Shown here: one piece after another, positions 34,000 through 47,001 of the stretch
Layout: the number at the start of each line of letters is the position of its first letter
How positions within the stretch are numbered: position 1 is the first letter of the stretch
Origin: Adiantum capillus-veneris
Taxonomy: Eukaryota; Streptophyta; Polypodiopsida; Polypodiales; Pteridaceae
DNA length: 64,000 nt
NCBI GenBank assembly: GCA_014529385.2
Contig: CM043958.1
Location: forward strand, 127,180,817 to 127,244,816
Reading direction: 5' to 3'
Program-made: the position numbers and the translations under genes
Notes under the pieces: model-generated
What the model was told of the DNA's origin: nothing
Seen by the model: the letters and a program-made list of their open reading frames with translations, nothing else
The model's database searches: none

Positions 34000-34883
34000 A
34001 AAAAAAGCTCCTGACAGTGCTAGATACGAGGATGCGAGGAGATTTATGATCAATCAATCCTGCAGCTAAGTTTACGTTACTTATGTTATTAGTATCATTG
34101 GTGTAAAATTTTTATTTTGATAAGTGCATAAACATCATTATATAATTCAATTAAAACAAACCTTGCTTGATTTTATTTTATTTTGAAACAAAATAATGAG
34201 CACACATTATCATGGAATTAAAAGACGATTGAAGAAGAATTAAGTATGAAATGCAATAGAATTAGGTTGTTTAAAAATCTACTTACAATGTATTAAGCAT
34301 CGTCCATGTATAATTATAATACATAGTCTATGCATAGAGATTTAAAGAAGCAGGAGACATTGAACGAGATTGTTGAATGGTGGAGTTTTGAGTAAGTAAT
34401 TAGAAGACGTAGCACTCTCTCTTAACAATCGGTGCTAACTCCTCGACAGTTGTGCATAGTACGAACCAATTAGAGGTGGGAACGTCCACCCCGCAGGAGG
34501 CTTAAGTTTTAATTTAAATAACACTAACTGATTTTCATCTGCGTTCATCATTGGATGACCTGCAACACCATCGAAGCAGATCCGCTGGCGACCCTCCCAC
34601 TCTCTCTACCTCTCACGGCTGTCGACATGGCTCGCAGCTACAAACTTCGCCTAGACACAACAGAGGCGTCCGCTCTACAGACAGCGAGATCAACTGCAGA
34701 AACCGACTGCTTGAATCTCTCTCCCCCTCTCACTACAAGGGCCGTCCACTAATCCTTCTCTCTCTTTCTCAACTGATGGCGGAGTTGTGTGCCTTACATG
34801 CAAACCACCACCCCCAGCTTGCATGCAACTTCTGGCAGTCCTCGTCGTCTCTCTCTTTCTCTGGATGAATAACTACCAACCCT

Positions 34884-35424
<541 letters not shown>

Positions 35425-38400
35425 GGATTGGCTGCCTCTCTCTGGAGTCTACATGGCCAATTGCTCACCAAGAGCCCTCATCACTTACGTGCGGCAGCCA
35501 ATCTCTTTCTCTCTCTCTTCACTTCATCCGTCAGCATGCAGCTAAACTGATCCAATTCTCTGTGTTGCATGCAACCCACCAGCTCTCACACACACTCTCT
35601 CTCTCTGATCACTCTGCGTTGCCAACCCCTGATGCGCAAGCTTCACAACAGTTTTCAGAGTACTTGCACCTATGCTAGATCACCTCCCTCCACTGGTTCG
35701 GCTTAACCTCACCTTTCCCTACGAGACAATTCCGAGCCTCCACTCCACGCTTGGAGACAGAACGCGCAGATTCTCTGGACTTGTCCGCCGCCGCACCTCC
35801 ATCCATGAGCTCAGCCCGTGCCCCTCCACGGTTGTGGCTTACAGGCAAGAGAACCCCCAGGACTGGTGGCAAAGGCTGAACTTCACCTTCCTCTCCAGAT
35901 GCCAGTCATGATCACTTGTAGAGGCGCTCAAGAAGATGGGTCGTGGGCAATGTCATTGATGGGATTAATGCAGACGCCGTGGAGGCTAGCACTTCTGGCC
36001 GTCAACTCGCTTACATGCAATAGTTGCAACTCTTCTACCACCAACTATCACGTTGTTTCTACTTTTGGAGAAGGGATGAGCTCGGAGGTGATCATGTTGA
36101 ATGGAGCTATCACAGAGCATCACGACCAAGAGATAGAATTAAGGAGAAATTCATAGCGTACATTGACTACCTCTGAAGCGACGTCTGCAATACCTTCTCA
36201 GACGACGCTTGACAATGAGGATGCTGATTAAATTTTACCTCATTTTATTTTATGTAGACATTGTATTAGATCTTATAAGTGATCTGATTGGCTTTTGAAG
36301 ACTTCTTAGTTTGCCGCTATGATTTTGCAAAATGGTTTATTAGGGGGGAATCCCCACAAGTATCAAATGCAAGGAACATCCAGTCGCACAGAGGCAGGTG
36401 ACGAGCGACAAACAGGGAGGTTGGTGGAAGACGTTAGGGCACACAGAGTCAACAAAAAAACTTGGGAGCAATGGAACTACTGCGTCCTTGAGTTGGGACC
36501 TGGAAAAAAAGAGGGTTAATTTTTAATTATTTTAAATATGTGCGGTACTTTAAATATGCACGGATGGTTTTCCTCCAAGTTGGTTAGCGTCATTAACCTG
36601 GGATCTGACCATGCTTTCGTGAGTTCGACTCTACCCTCTTCAAAGTTTCAATGTTCTGTCATTTCCGTGAGTTCCTTGAAGCCAAGGTTGTAGAATCTTG
36701 TAAGATTCCCACTGTTACAAATTACGATGAGCGAGTATGTGACTTCCTTGTGTTGGTGCTAGTATAACTTTTCATTTCATTTCTCTCTCTCCGCATCCGA
36801 AGATAATCTTTAAGGTCTCTTGAAATAGTTTTCTACGACGTTACAATACTCTTCTTCTTCTATACCAAAAACTGGCGTGCCCACCATGCAGTCCACGTCA
36901 TTTTTTTTTTGGGAGATAGGCAATTGACCTATCTCGGAGTTGAATCCAGAGCTAGTTTTTTATTTTTGAATGTTGGGTTTTTGAAATGGGCTATCTCACG
37001 TGACCTATCATCCTCATCATGCAGAGGCTCTCAAAATTTAACACCCTGTTTCTTTTACTTGTGTGTCAAGCGTCACATACATACTCATAAGGGTATTATC
37101 CAAAACATACTATGAGGGACAGACAGAGACCAAAATTCCTTCAGTTCCTATCTTATTTTATGTAAAATTTTTAATTAAAAAAACACATCAAATTAAAACA
37201 AAAACCATATTGCTTACATACTGGTACTAGTTTGCTCTTTGTGGCTTGTGCCTTTTTGAATCACAACTGATATTACTGGCCGATAATTCCTTCGTGATTT
37301 TTTCTTTAATTATGTTTTTTAGGGTCCCTACCAAGTGCCAACCTTGTAGGTTTATAACCCAATGAACAACACATTTTAGAGTTGACGGTTTGTCTATTCA
37401 ATTATTAAGGCCTTTTTAGATTGTGAAGGGGTGTGTGCGTCCATCCAAACTTGTTAGAGTGATCATGCAGACTCACATAGTTTATCATTGACATTCATGA
37501 GAACATCCCCAAAATAGGTGCTTGTGCTTTAGTCTACATTGAAAGCAGAGAAACAATACCACATATACCCTAGTGATGGTAGACATAATAGAAAAAAAAG
37601 TGTATGCGACAATCATCACGATGCTAGAAACTGCACAAGAGATTATCACAAACATCTAGGTAGTCACAATCCACAAAAGACATAGTACAAACTAAAATTG
37701 GTGGCATCTTCCGCCAAAGTCCAAGCATAGTTGAGTCCACCCTCCTATCCCTTGTGAACCAAAAGACCCAAGTTCCTGATACTCTCTATTTAGCATGGAG
37801 AGTTTTCTTAGCATCCTTGCAATTATGGATGCTAGTGACGTTAGCGGGTTTTTTTGCTTTAGTATATCATTCAAAAATCAATCTTATAACACAATTTCAT
37901 TAACCTCTAAACTCACCAAGAAAAATAATAATCTACTACTATCTCTACCAGAATTATGTGAACTTGCATCTTCCACTAGTATATTTTCGCTCAAAGAATT
38001 AAGGCATGCCTCATGAATCGTGTGCCAAGGTAGAATTGTTTTCGATACTCATGGAAAACTTAACTGCTTCTTGTCTGAGAAGCATAAACTAGGTCAAGTC
38101 CGTATTTGTATAGAAAGAACAAACACTCATGGACTTAGGAGGTACTATCTGACACTAATCATAATATAATGTACCATAGCTATCTGTATCACTTAGAAGG
38201 ATCTTCAAGCAAGCATCTTACCTTCATTAACTCCAATCAATCTTTAACTTAGTTTTTTCTATGTACAATTATACCATTCTAGATGTTAAGTCACATTGCT
38301 CTTCTTTTTCTTTTTAACATAGTTTAATTTTCATGTATTATTTTACCTTAAACAGGATGCCACATTGTTTTCCAAGTCAATTATTCATCCCAAATTAACA

Positions 38401-38576
38401 CTTTTTGAAACTTTTACCTACACTTTAGTACAAAGTTTGATGGATGAGTTTCTTTGGGACAATCATCAACATTTGTTATACAATACAGCAAGTCCAACCT
38501 ATTATAATTTGGTACCAGGTAAATGTCTTGTAATTTTTTTTATGTCTTGTCTGGTCCATTAGTCACGTGCACACAG

Positions 38577-38785
38577 AATCGCTGATTTAGGCAGTGTGTA
38601 GATACTCAATTTTGGTGCAGATTTGCCGATTTAGGTAGCACATTGATAAATTGCAGATTCATGATTTTTAAACTTATACCAAATGCAGATTCGTCGATTT
38701 AGGCAGCATTAGTGCAGATTCACCGATTTAGGCAGCACGTTTTATTGGTGTAGATTCGCCGGTTGAGGCAACACCGATCACAAAA
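38577..38785. repeat. Short tandem motif array in E4
   Basis: Five variable copies of gcagattcgccgatttaggcagca are spaced 20-76 bp apart. It lies about 0.45 kb before the 3' LTR. Confidence 0.75.
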
Positions 38786-38830
38786 TCATGCTACAGTGGC
38801 TGGCCACCACTGTAACTGGTATGATTTTGT
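38780..38830. repeat. 51-base hairpin in E4
   Basis: acaaaatcat pairs with atgattttgt, and ctacagtgg pairs with ccactgta, leaving a small loop. The motif ctacagtgg is the one found at the loop of the large inverted repeat at 35180. Confidence 0.75.
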
Positions 38831-39211
38831 TATTCGAGTACACAAATTGAAGGATGTTTGAATTTCGATTTGAAATGGGTACATGTTGACAGATGTTTGG
38901 ATTTGGATTTGGAATGGATATATGTGGATTTTCTATCGCGATAGTATTGAACTTGAGAATGATGGGAATGGATTATTGAATGATGAGTGTGACCAATGAT
39001 ATCCTGATTCATCAGGGTATGACATATACTGCTTATTCTAGTGGTATGGGACACTAGAATAGGTAGTATGTGGATGACGGTAGGCATAAGCAATGTTGTC
39101 TAATTTTATGGATTTTTCTTTTACTATTTGATAGAAATGTCTAATCATTGTTTTTGACTAGTATTGTTTGCAAATTTTTATCTTTGTAACTGAGGACAGT
39201 TGCTTTCTAAC

Positions 39212-39220
39212 GGAGAGGTA
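39212..39220 (+). other. E4 polypurine tract
   Basis: ggagaggta directly before the TGTTATG start of the 3' LTR. Confidence 0.55.
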
Positions 39221-39703
39221 TGTTATGTTATTGATATTTACCCATTTATTGCAGCTGACAGGTGGCAAAAAGCATGAGTAGAAAATGGATTATGCAAAAG
39301 GATATTACATTTTATGTATATTATTCAAGTGCTCTTTATGAGCTTTGACCAATTATGTCAGGCCGGCCAGTTTGTACTCATTTTTGGGCATTCAAGAAAT
39401 CTATAAATAAATACGTGCAAGAGGAAAATGCTCACTCTTGCACGGGGGGAGATTGCACCCAGTGTCTGCGTTGCTCTTCTCACCTCTCCTCTCTTCTCCC
39501 TCACCGTGCCGGTGTAGCACTCCGCTCTAGGAGGTGTGCCTGCACGCGCTCTCTTGTCCTCTTTCGCTCTCTGTCTCTCTCGTATTGCGTATGACTCGGA
39601 GTATGTGCAATGATGGTTGCTAGGTATACAGTTTTGTCGATTTATGGCTTGCGATGTGCTATTTCGAGTATTTTGCAGGGCACTTCACGCTCTGACTGTA
39701 GCA
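39221..39703 (+). repeat. E4 3' LTR
   Basis: 483 bp, colinear with 33498-33980 without gaps. It is followed by the right copy of ttcaa at 39704-39708. Confidence 0.92.
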
Positions 39704-40069
39704 TTCAATTTCATAAATGAATTTGGCTTCCTTTAGTTTTTCAATCTCTTCTTTAATTTTCTTGGCAAATGTTCCATTATATGTGTATGGCCTTTGTCTA
39801 CTTGGTTTCTCATCATCTGTCATGGGTATGGTATGTTGACAGATTTCTAGATCAACACCCTTGAGATCCTTGTAAGACCAAGCGAAGATATCTCCGTATT
39901 CTTTTAGCAAGCTTAACAAAATCTCTTCTTCTTCTTCTGTTAGGTCATTTGCAATGTAGGCATGCCTAGGGTCTTCTCCTGGTTCAACTAAATCTATCTT
40001 TTTCGCGTTTTCAGGCCCTTCGTAGGACTCACCCTGTTTTCGTAGTTCTCTAACAGGTTGTTCGACCAT
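39704..40069 (-). pseudogene. E1 RT N-terminal segment
   Basis: The minus-strand frame reads LLKEYGDIFAWSYKDLKG and RQRPYTYNG, the region that precedes the RT fingers in plant gypsy pol, and ends in EAKFIYEIE at the E4 border. The last residues of the open frame, left of 39704, are E4 sequence. It is in phase with 33208-33497 once E4 is removed. Confidence 0.85.
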
Positions 40070-41041
40070 AATTTTTCGATCTTGGAGAGTATACTTTTTG
40101 TAATGGGATGAACACTCATTACATACTTACCATCCTCTTTTGTGGTTTCCATTTGGGTTGTATATATCTCCTTTAGAGCTTTTTGCAGCTCTTGATACTT
40201 CTTTTTCCGCTCAACTCGTGTCATGGTTGACTCCTTTTCCTGTTTTTTCGGTTTTGCTTGAGTATCCTTCCTCATTTTTCTCGATGTTTTTTGACATTTT
40301 TGGGTTTTCGTTTGAAGGATATCTACCAATTATTTTGTCCTTGACACAATCATGTGCATCTATCTGCATCAGGAACTGTGTCCTACTGGAGATTGATGGC
40401 ATAGGTCTAACTTCCACGTCTATGGTGTCCCTTTTTCTTCTATACCATTTTTGTCTCCTCCGTTTTTGGTTAGGAAGGTCAAAAAACTTTTCCTCCCCTC
40501 CTTTCATGAGTAGCTTAGCTCTCACATGTTCTTTTTCTGACCCCGAATCTTCTGAGGTAGCTGAGTGTTCTTCTAACTCATCTGTTGCATCATAGTAGAG
40601 GTCTGAAAAGACTTGTTGAGCTTTCATCAAGTCCTTGGGTTCCTTAATTTCATCTCCAATGTGGAGGATTGAAATCATTTGGATGGGAATTATTTCATAG
40701 CCGTCCTCATTGCAAAATTGAGTAGGCATTGACGTATTCACACATACATCCATTGCCGCTAAAATTTGAGTCCACTCAAATGGCTCAAACAAATGCTCTG
40801 GAAAGGGTTCAGGTACATAGGCTTCATCTGTGCAATCCCTTTCTAGGATACATTCTTCTCTTTTTAAGCTTCCGTTTTCTGAATCTCCGCACATCCAAAT
40901 AGGAGTGTCTTTGTTTAACCAAGATGGAAGCTTAATTTCAGTTGAAGAGACTAAATCAAACTCTTGTATGGGTGTTTTCATGACATCTCTATAAGTGTGA
41001 TCTTTTAAATTAACCCTTGCTATAGATCCCACTTGCTTCAA
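39994..41041 (-). pseudogene. E1 protease-RT linker region
   Basis: Frames 40211-41041 (276 codons) and 39994-40329 lie between protease and RT. The first is acidic and contains FEWTQILAAMDVCVNT and YEIIPIQM, comparable in position and pattern to VDWVHLAATIDTWGN and EMPVPLNM in the E3 protease ORF. The second is Lys/Glu-rich. No enzyme domain is visible. The E3 match supports shared descent of the two elements up to the point where E3 lacks pol. Confidence 0.6.
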
Positions 41042-41786
41042 GTACAGATAGTTGTTTCCCCAATCTTGGATAAGTTGTATCTATCGCATGAAAGGTCTTC
41101 CCAATATGATTTTGTAATTGAGCTTCTTCCCAAAGTCTACTATGGCAAAAGTGTGTTGATATTCAATCCCACACTATCACTTTTTCTAGCAGTCCTAAAG
41201 GTCTTTCAATATGTCCATCAGCCAATTGCAATTTCATTCGAGTTTGTCTAATGGCTGGTTGTCCCCAGGATTCCCATACTGCTTTCGTGGCTATGGCTAT
41301 GCCTGCTCCACTATCCCATATTGCCATGGTTTCAATGTCATTATATTTCACTAGAAGGGTGTTGTTTCCTTCTTCCCCTTCATAGTATTCTCCAACTTTG
41401 TTCATTGGAACAGATCGAATCTCTTTGTTATCCATTTCGTGTTTCAATCTTCCCAATTTTTTTACGATGAGCCCCATTATCCCCACCTTCTCTAGGGTCT
41501 TCTGTAGGTCATTCCATAAATGTGGTCTAATTTTTAACAATTCTTCCAAAGTAAGAGTACATTGGATGGGTGTAGACATGATTGAATGAATATTGTCTAC
41601 TTCTAGGGTCTGTTCCTCTCTTTTTACTTGAGTGGTCTTACACACTATGGATTCATCTTCGTTATCTCCCAAGTAAGAGGGTAATGTTTTCAAGGTCAAT
41701 GGTTTAGACATTCCTGAAGCTTTAGATCCGCAATCCCCGTACAAGGATTGTACATCCACATCCATATGAGAAGGTAGGTTGTCCAA
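41042..41786 (-). pseudogene. E1 aspartic protease
   Basis: The 41163-41786 frame (207 codons) has an intact active site IWDSGAGIAIATK, aligned with VLDGGAGVSMVTK in E3, and then AVWESWGQP, the counterpart of SCWESMGRP. The C-terminal half continues in another phase at about 41060-41160 with ILGRPFMR. A frameshift therefore splits the protease near 41163. It would process Gag and Pol during maturation. Confidence 0.8.
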
Positions 41787-41840
41787 CCAAACTTCCTTTA
41801 TAGGAGCTGACTTTAGAGTTAGGCTCCCATCATTGATCTC

Positions 41841-42486
41841 TCAAACTTTTTCCCATAAGTGTCCTTGCCAGCCTTCCTCTACGAATGGAATTCCATCTAA
41901 GGCATCTTCGTTGTCCGGCACTATAAGTTCAGGCTCTTTTGTTTCTAGGTGGGGTTCTACCACCACTTTGGAATTTTCTTTAGTGTCTCTTACCACAAGC
42001 TCCTCAGGTTTTGCCATACTTTCGAGCTTGGATTTTTGTTTTTCCAGCATTTCTTGCGTGATTCTTACCAAATTTTGATAAGCTTCAAGCTTAGCTGCTT
42101 CCATGTCTTGAAAAGGATAGTTTTTCCATTTATTTTCCATGTTTTGGCCTGCTATAAGTCCTGCTTGGTAGGCTTCGAAGGCTCCATTAATAGGCTCAAA
42201 AAATTTATTAACCAAAATTGATCCTCCAGATTTCACGGTTGATTTCACTTTCAGGTTCTTTCACTTTTTCTTGGAATAGCTTTTTTGCTTTCTCCTCGAT
42301 TTCAGCTCGTTGTTTCTGTTTTCTCAACTCATACCTTTTGCTTCTACTTCTTTTGGTCTTTTGAGAGGCAGCTTTTGTGTTCTCTGAATCATCAGAGGAG
42401 TTATGTTTCTTTTTCTTAGCCTGAGCTCTAGTGATTACCTTGACTGGAACAATGGGTTCACTCTCAGATGAGCTACTAGGTATCAC
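41841..42486 (-). pseudogene. E1 Gag-protease linker
   Basis: Two frames (42208-42486, basic and Lys/Arg-rich; 41841-42248, acidic, with a helical Gln/Glu/Lys segment) connect the nucleocapsid with the protease in different phases. No domain is recognised. A basic segment after the zinc knuckle is common in Gag and probably helps bind RNA. Confidence 0.5.
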
Positions 42487-42552
42487 TTGGACTACATTTA
42501 CTATTGTTTTCTCCTTGTTTAAAGGATTTTTAGGACAATATTCTGGGAAGTG

Positions 42553-43014
42553 TCATCCCTTTTTGCAACATTGTATGCAGTAAGCTTCAATTGACTTGAG
42601 GTTCTTGTCAGGATTTGGGCATTCATTTTTCCAATGATCATCTGCACCACAGTTGTGACAGTTTCCCGTTCTTGGCTTAATCATGGGTCTTGCCATAGGA
42701 GGTCTAACACCTTGACTAGCTACATAATACATTGGTGCGAGCTCTGGTGAAGCATAAGTCACAGGTTCTTCCATTGGTGGTGGATGTGAATTATACCAAT
42801 CTCCTTCTACTATTACTATAGATGGACTAGGCTCAGCATAGGGTGTAACAGGCACTAGTGCTTGTTCATCTATGACTCCTTCTGAATGCATGTACTTTAC
42901 AGGCACTGCATTATGTCCTGGATATAGAGGTTGTTGACCCAACACAGGTTGAGGTTTTTCCATACCCATCAGTGGTCTTTGAGCTGGTGCCATGTTAGGT
43001 TGGTATTTGTACAT
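42553..43014 (-). CDS. E1 Gag nucleocapsid with zinc knuckle
   Basis: A 153-residue frame that is Pro-rich and ends with CHNCGADDHWKNEC, a CX2CX4HX4C knuckle, then PNPDKN and the start of a second Cys pair (YCIQCCKKG). Immediately beyond the stop the sequence still reads DDTSQ-like codons before the next frame. It binds the element RNA. The Pro-rich part resembles that of E3 in composition. Confidence 0.7.
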   Translation of the reverse strand: MYKYQPNMAPAQRPLMGMEKPQPVLGQQPLYPGHNAVPVKYMHSEGVIDEQALVPVTPYAEPSPSIVIVEGDWYNSHPPPMEEPVTYASPELAPMYYVASQGVRPPMARPMIKPRTGNCHNCGADDHWKNECPNPDKNLKSIEAYCIQCCKKG

Positions 43015-43031
43015 GGGTTGTCCTTATGGCC

Positions 43032-43649
43032 TCATGGACACTTACTGAACATTTCCATCATACTTTGGTCGGAAATAACACTCATTGGTCTCATGGTTGG
43101 TCCATTTACCCTTGATTGCACAATATTTATGCGGTCTAATTGGTTGCCCTGTTGAGGTATCCCTTGCCCTGGTCCCCTCATAGGTGCTTTCTGCATGTTA
43201 TTCATCATGTCATTCATCCTTTTAAGCATGTCTTCTATGGTTGAAAGTGGTGCTGCAGCAGCCATTCCCACTTGTGCCAGTTTAGTGGATGTTGTTTTCT
43301 CACTTCGATTATCCTTAGGGATATCTTCTTCGTTGAAAATATCACAATTGCCTTCTAAGTCAATAGCATCTGACACACATGCTTCTAGGGTTGTATGCTT
43401 CTTGCTATACAATATAGCATGAAGTTCTTTGTTTAGCAGTCCCTCTAGAAACAATGATACTACTCGTTCTTTTGCAGATATCTCTAGCTTTGGGCATCTG
43501 GCAATGTATTGTTTCATTCGAGTTGCACAATCCCTAACAGACTCACCATGTTTATGTTTAAAGCTGTAGATTTGATTTACCGTATTGTGTTTGATCCCCG
43601 TTTTGGAACAAGCATCTACAAATCCTTGAGCTAATGTGTTTAAGTCCAT
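43032..43649 (-). CDS. E1 Gag capsid domain
   Basis: This frame of 205 residues carries the retrotransposon gag domain with HGESVRDCATRMKQYIARC, close to GESVRDFISRLKNLNSRC in E3, and FLEGLLNKELHAIL. The Met at 43649 is probably internal; the domain start lies upstream in another phase between 43650 and 43833. The C-terminal part is Met-rich (RMNDMMNNMQ). It forms the particle shell. Confidence 0.75.
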   Translation of the reverse strand: MDLNTLAQGFVDACSKTGIKHNTVNQIYSFKHKHGESVRDCATRMKQYIARCPKLEISAKERVVSLFLEGLLNKELHAILYSKKHTTLEACVSDAIDLEGNCDIFNEEDIPKDNRSEKTTSTKLAQVGMAAAAPLSTIEDMLKRMNDMMNNMQKAPMRGPGQGIPQQGNQLDRINIVQSRVNGPTMRPMSVISDQSMMEMFSKCP

Positions 43650-43833
43650 GATTGACCTCGGTGGAATGTTTTGGAACCATGTTAATGCTTCCCTTCTAAT
43701 GTCATTCCAAACCCCTCGAATTGAGTATGGAAATCAAATATGCATTCTCCTCTTAGCACTTGTTTAAAGCTTGCTAAGTGGTCGTATGGATCCCTTGATC
43801 CACTGTATTTTTTGACCCATTTTTGGAAATCGG

Positions 43834-44826
43834 CTAGTCTGACCCGTCTATTTGTTTCAACTCACGGTCTTCTGGCAGTTGTCCTGTTTTGAGTCCTTCA
43901 AACCACTCTGTTGGAAATAGTGACTCATGTAGCCCTAGACTTGCCTTAGTGTCACCTGGTTTTCTACGTGATGAGGTGGTTTTTGGTTTCGTAACATTAC
44001 TCTCAGATGATCTCTCACGGTGTTCATCTCTTGGAATTGTTGTTGGTCCTTGTCCCAATATCCAATCCCTTATGGAATACCATTGGTATTTGGTTTGTTC
44101 TACCTCCTCAAGAGTCATCATAACAAAGTTGTTGTTATAACAATCCATAAACAGGTAGGTTGGTAGGTCTGCTGATCCCTTATCCTTGATCTTGAAGATA
44201 TAGATGATCTTCATGGTCGTCAGTTGTCCTGATTTGGCATGCAAAGTCCACAGAAGATCTTATACATTTCTATCCTCCCAACAATAGACTCCGATCCTAG
44301 GATTATCATTACTAAGCCGTTTCAAGGGCTTCAAATCAACTTGATCGTATCCCTTGAATTTTAAAGTTGGTGGTCCTTCTTTTGCAGCCATATCTGGAAT
44401 TATAGTATTTACTTCTATCCCCCATTTGTCTATCACGTCAGAGTTTTTGACTTGTAAATACTGAGTTCCGTTTTGATCCATGTACACTTTTCCTTGTTTG
44501 TTTTCCCTAATCTCTTCTTCGAACTCAATACCATGGTCATCAATGCGAGTGGCATACTCTTCGTTAGGATCCAGGTAAACCTGAGCTCCATGGCGATTAG
44601 TCTTATAAAAAGAGAGTATATGCTTGTAGCGCATTGTCGTTCCAGTTTTCGAGTGAGTCGAATAGGAAGACATTTCAGATGTCGAATCAAAAAAAGTGTA
44701 TGAGACTTCTTTAGGGATAGTGTGCAAGGAATTGCCTTGATTCACGCTTTCTTCAGTGGATACTCTATTGGAGGTTTCTCCAAGTATGCCCTGATTTCCT
44801 AGTACACGACCAGATATAAGGTTCAT
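43834..44826 (-). pseudogene. E1 Gag N-terminal region
   Basis: Two frames in one phase, 44260-44826 (188 codons, start MNLISGRVLG) and 43834-44244, are separated by one TAG. The start matches MNLRSGRVL in E3, which marks the probable Gag start. Charged and Ser-rich sequence follows, with YQWYSIRDW near 44060. No named domain. It probably served as a matrix-like part of Gag. Confidence 0.55.
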
Positions 44827-45685
44827 ATAGACTTGTGAAGCCCTGGATAGAGTACTTACCTTTGAATTGACTTGTTGTCAATTTCTTCCACTTGACTGGA
44901 TTGCACTTTCTGTCTGAGCTATCAATTCCTCGTCTGCAACCTGATTCCTGTACAAATTTGATCAAGTTAGCTATTCTTCTATAAAGACAGTATAGTTTTT
45001 GCTAGCTGTTGTGATTGGTCTATGTGTATCACTGCAAATCAAGCTAAATGAGTCAACAATTGTACAATTTCCAATCCAAAGATCCAAATCTCACCAAATT
45101 TGTTTGTGGGCTTATTACAACATGGTAAAACCACTGGTATGCTAACTTGGTCAAAAAAGTTGAAAAATGGGGCAGATGTAAATAATCGTGATTATTTACT
45201 TCTGACGAATTTTTGCATCTTTTTTATCAACTGAGCATGGACACATGGCTAACCCATCAATACAAGCCTATGAATCAATTTTCATCAAGTTTGGATTTAT
45301 TTTTCCCCAATTTATACTCAAGTCTTTAAAAGTCAGTACAAACTTTAGTTTTTACCCAGTGTTTTGCCAGTTTGGTGATCCAAATCCAATGTGCCTTTAC
45401 AAAAGTTATTTGTACACATGCAATGAATCGCTGGTATCAACCTTGGTCAAATCTGAACTGAAAGTAAATAATCGTGATTATTTACTTCATGCTTGAAATG
45501 AACCAATTATCCTAAAGGCACTCGACAAGTACGATTACTTCCCAGTTACCTCTACACAGCAAAAGACGACAATCTTAGGCTATGCGGTTTCTAAAAGAAA
45601 GTTTTTACTCTAGGAGATCCTAAAGGAATTTAAAGGATAACTTCACAAGATGCTCGTGTTTTTTCCTAGTTTAGGTCTCTTCGTT
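44827..45685. other. E1 5' leader
   Basis: Untranslated leader of about 860 bp. It contains two copies of the 22-bp palindrome, at 45178-45199 and 45464-45485, 286 bp apart. Each is preceded by related sequence (ctggtat followed within a few bases by cttggtcaaa), so the leader contains at least two degenerate tandem units. Confidence 0.7.
45178..45485. repeat. Palindrome repeats in the E1 5' leader
   Basis: gtaaataatcgtgattatttac occurs identically at 45178-45199 and 45464-45485. The ten-base arms are perfect complements around the central GT. Confidence 0.9.
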
Positions 45686-45702
45686 TCTTGGCAACGGCGC
45701 CA
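45686..45702 (-). other. E1 primer-binding site (tRNA-Asp type)
   Basis: On the minus strand it reads TGGCGCCGTTGCCAAGA. The first 13 bases match the complement of the plant tRNA-Asp 3' end. It lies two bases from the right LTR. Confidence 0.82.
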
Positions 45703-45704
45703 AA

Positions 45705-46625
45705 TGTGGGACGCGTGTTTAACCTCACTATCCTATCTTATTGCAGTTTTAGCGAAAACCACAATTAAATTGTCAATCCATGGGACAAAGATGACTTGAC
45801 TAGTGCATAGAGGTTACAAGAGGTTGTCAATCTCTCAAAAAATAACTAATTACTTGTATCTAACTCAAGCTACACTCAAGTGATTGAAATCACCAAAAGC
45901 CAATCGCTCATCGGCAAACAAATCACATCCCTTACAGCATCAAATGACATCCAAACGTAATGAAACTTCTAGGACAAGTTTATAAGACCTAAGCACACAC
46001 GCTTATGGTCTCAAACCCCACTTTAGGTCAACTGCCAAAATCGCGATTATTAACAGAAGTGGATTTTTGACCTAGTCGTTTTCTCGACTCAGAATGCACC
46101 TAATTCCTTAGCAATGATGCCCCAATACCCCGCCTATGCTTAGTTTTTTATTTGAAAGTATAAATTTCTACTTATGATGAAATTAGGCGGCGGGTCGGCG
46201 ACGCCATAAGCTATGAAATATTGTGATGTGTTTACGTCAATGCGTAGAGCTCTAACGTGCGGTTGCAATGCAACAAACGCGACTGCAATGTGACAACCAG
46301 AGAGGGAGTAGGAAGCGCGAGAAGGAGAGAAGTGAGCGCCGTTAGCTCACACTGTGTATTTCATTATCCAAAACTTACAAATAACTTATAAAAATTGGCT
46401 TTCATACCTTAGCCAAGGTTTTTGGTGGTCAAAACTAATAATCTGGGAGCTCTAACTAAAGATAGGCAATGACAGGTTGATACAATCTGGAAGCTTGTAG
46501 CCCCAACTCATCAACAAGGTTTATGCAAAAAATAGTAGTTACAATATTCTCGATTTATAAAAAATAATAAGTGTTTTTACATGGAAGCTTCGAAAAATGA
46601 TATCCGTGTTAGCGTGTTGCTAACA
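45705..46625 (-). repeat. E1 5' LTR
   Basis: The 921-bp LTR matches 2238-3112. It holds a half-copy of the palindrome (aatcgcgattattaac near 46039), altered in the other LTR. Confidence 0.9.
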
Positions 46626-47001
46626 TCCATATTCAATGGCTAGATCATGACTCTTTTGTAGAGTTTGTATCCAATCCACTGACGATTCCACAATAGAGGA
46701 TGTTACAACAATGCCTTGTCTAGATGCACTGGCTAGATCATGACTCTTTTGCAATTCAATGGCGCTCTTTGGAGTGGTGTCTGACAACGCAACTCCTTTA
46801 TCTGTTGAAGTTTTCAAGGCTTTTCTAGATACCGAATCTGTGGTTTTAAGAGTAGTTGGTCTAGTGACCTTTTTCTTGCCCCAAGCACTGAGCTGTTCCC
46901 ATAATTCTAATGGCAATTTCTACTTCTTGGCTACTGGTTTAGATGTTCCACCCTCTCTTTGTTCCAGATCTCTCTTGGTTTTGGTAGTCACTGGTGCAAT
47001 C
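46626..47001 (-). pseudogene. Proximal half of the 31-residue-repeat ORF
   Basis: The minus-strand frame 46620-46916 (98 codons, last codons from E1) begins MPLELWEQLSAWGKKK and then contains a 31-codon unit with LQKSHDLA and TSSIVES, starting again before E1 interrupts it. The unit at DNA level has a 93-bp period (46637 and 46730). The same phase is open upstream to about 47001 apart from one TAG. The product is unknown, basic and Ser/Thr-rich. Confidence 0.6.

Noticed and set aside
35672-36156. Overlapping 79- to 112-codon frames in E4 as host genes
   Set aside because: They overlap in different phases, have no recognisable domain and lie in a mobile element. Kept only as a possible captured sequence.
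38577-38785. Possible CRISPR-like array
   Set aside because: Spacers are of very unequal length, repeats are degenerate, and the context is a plant retroelement.
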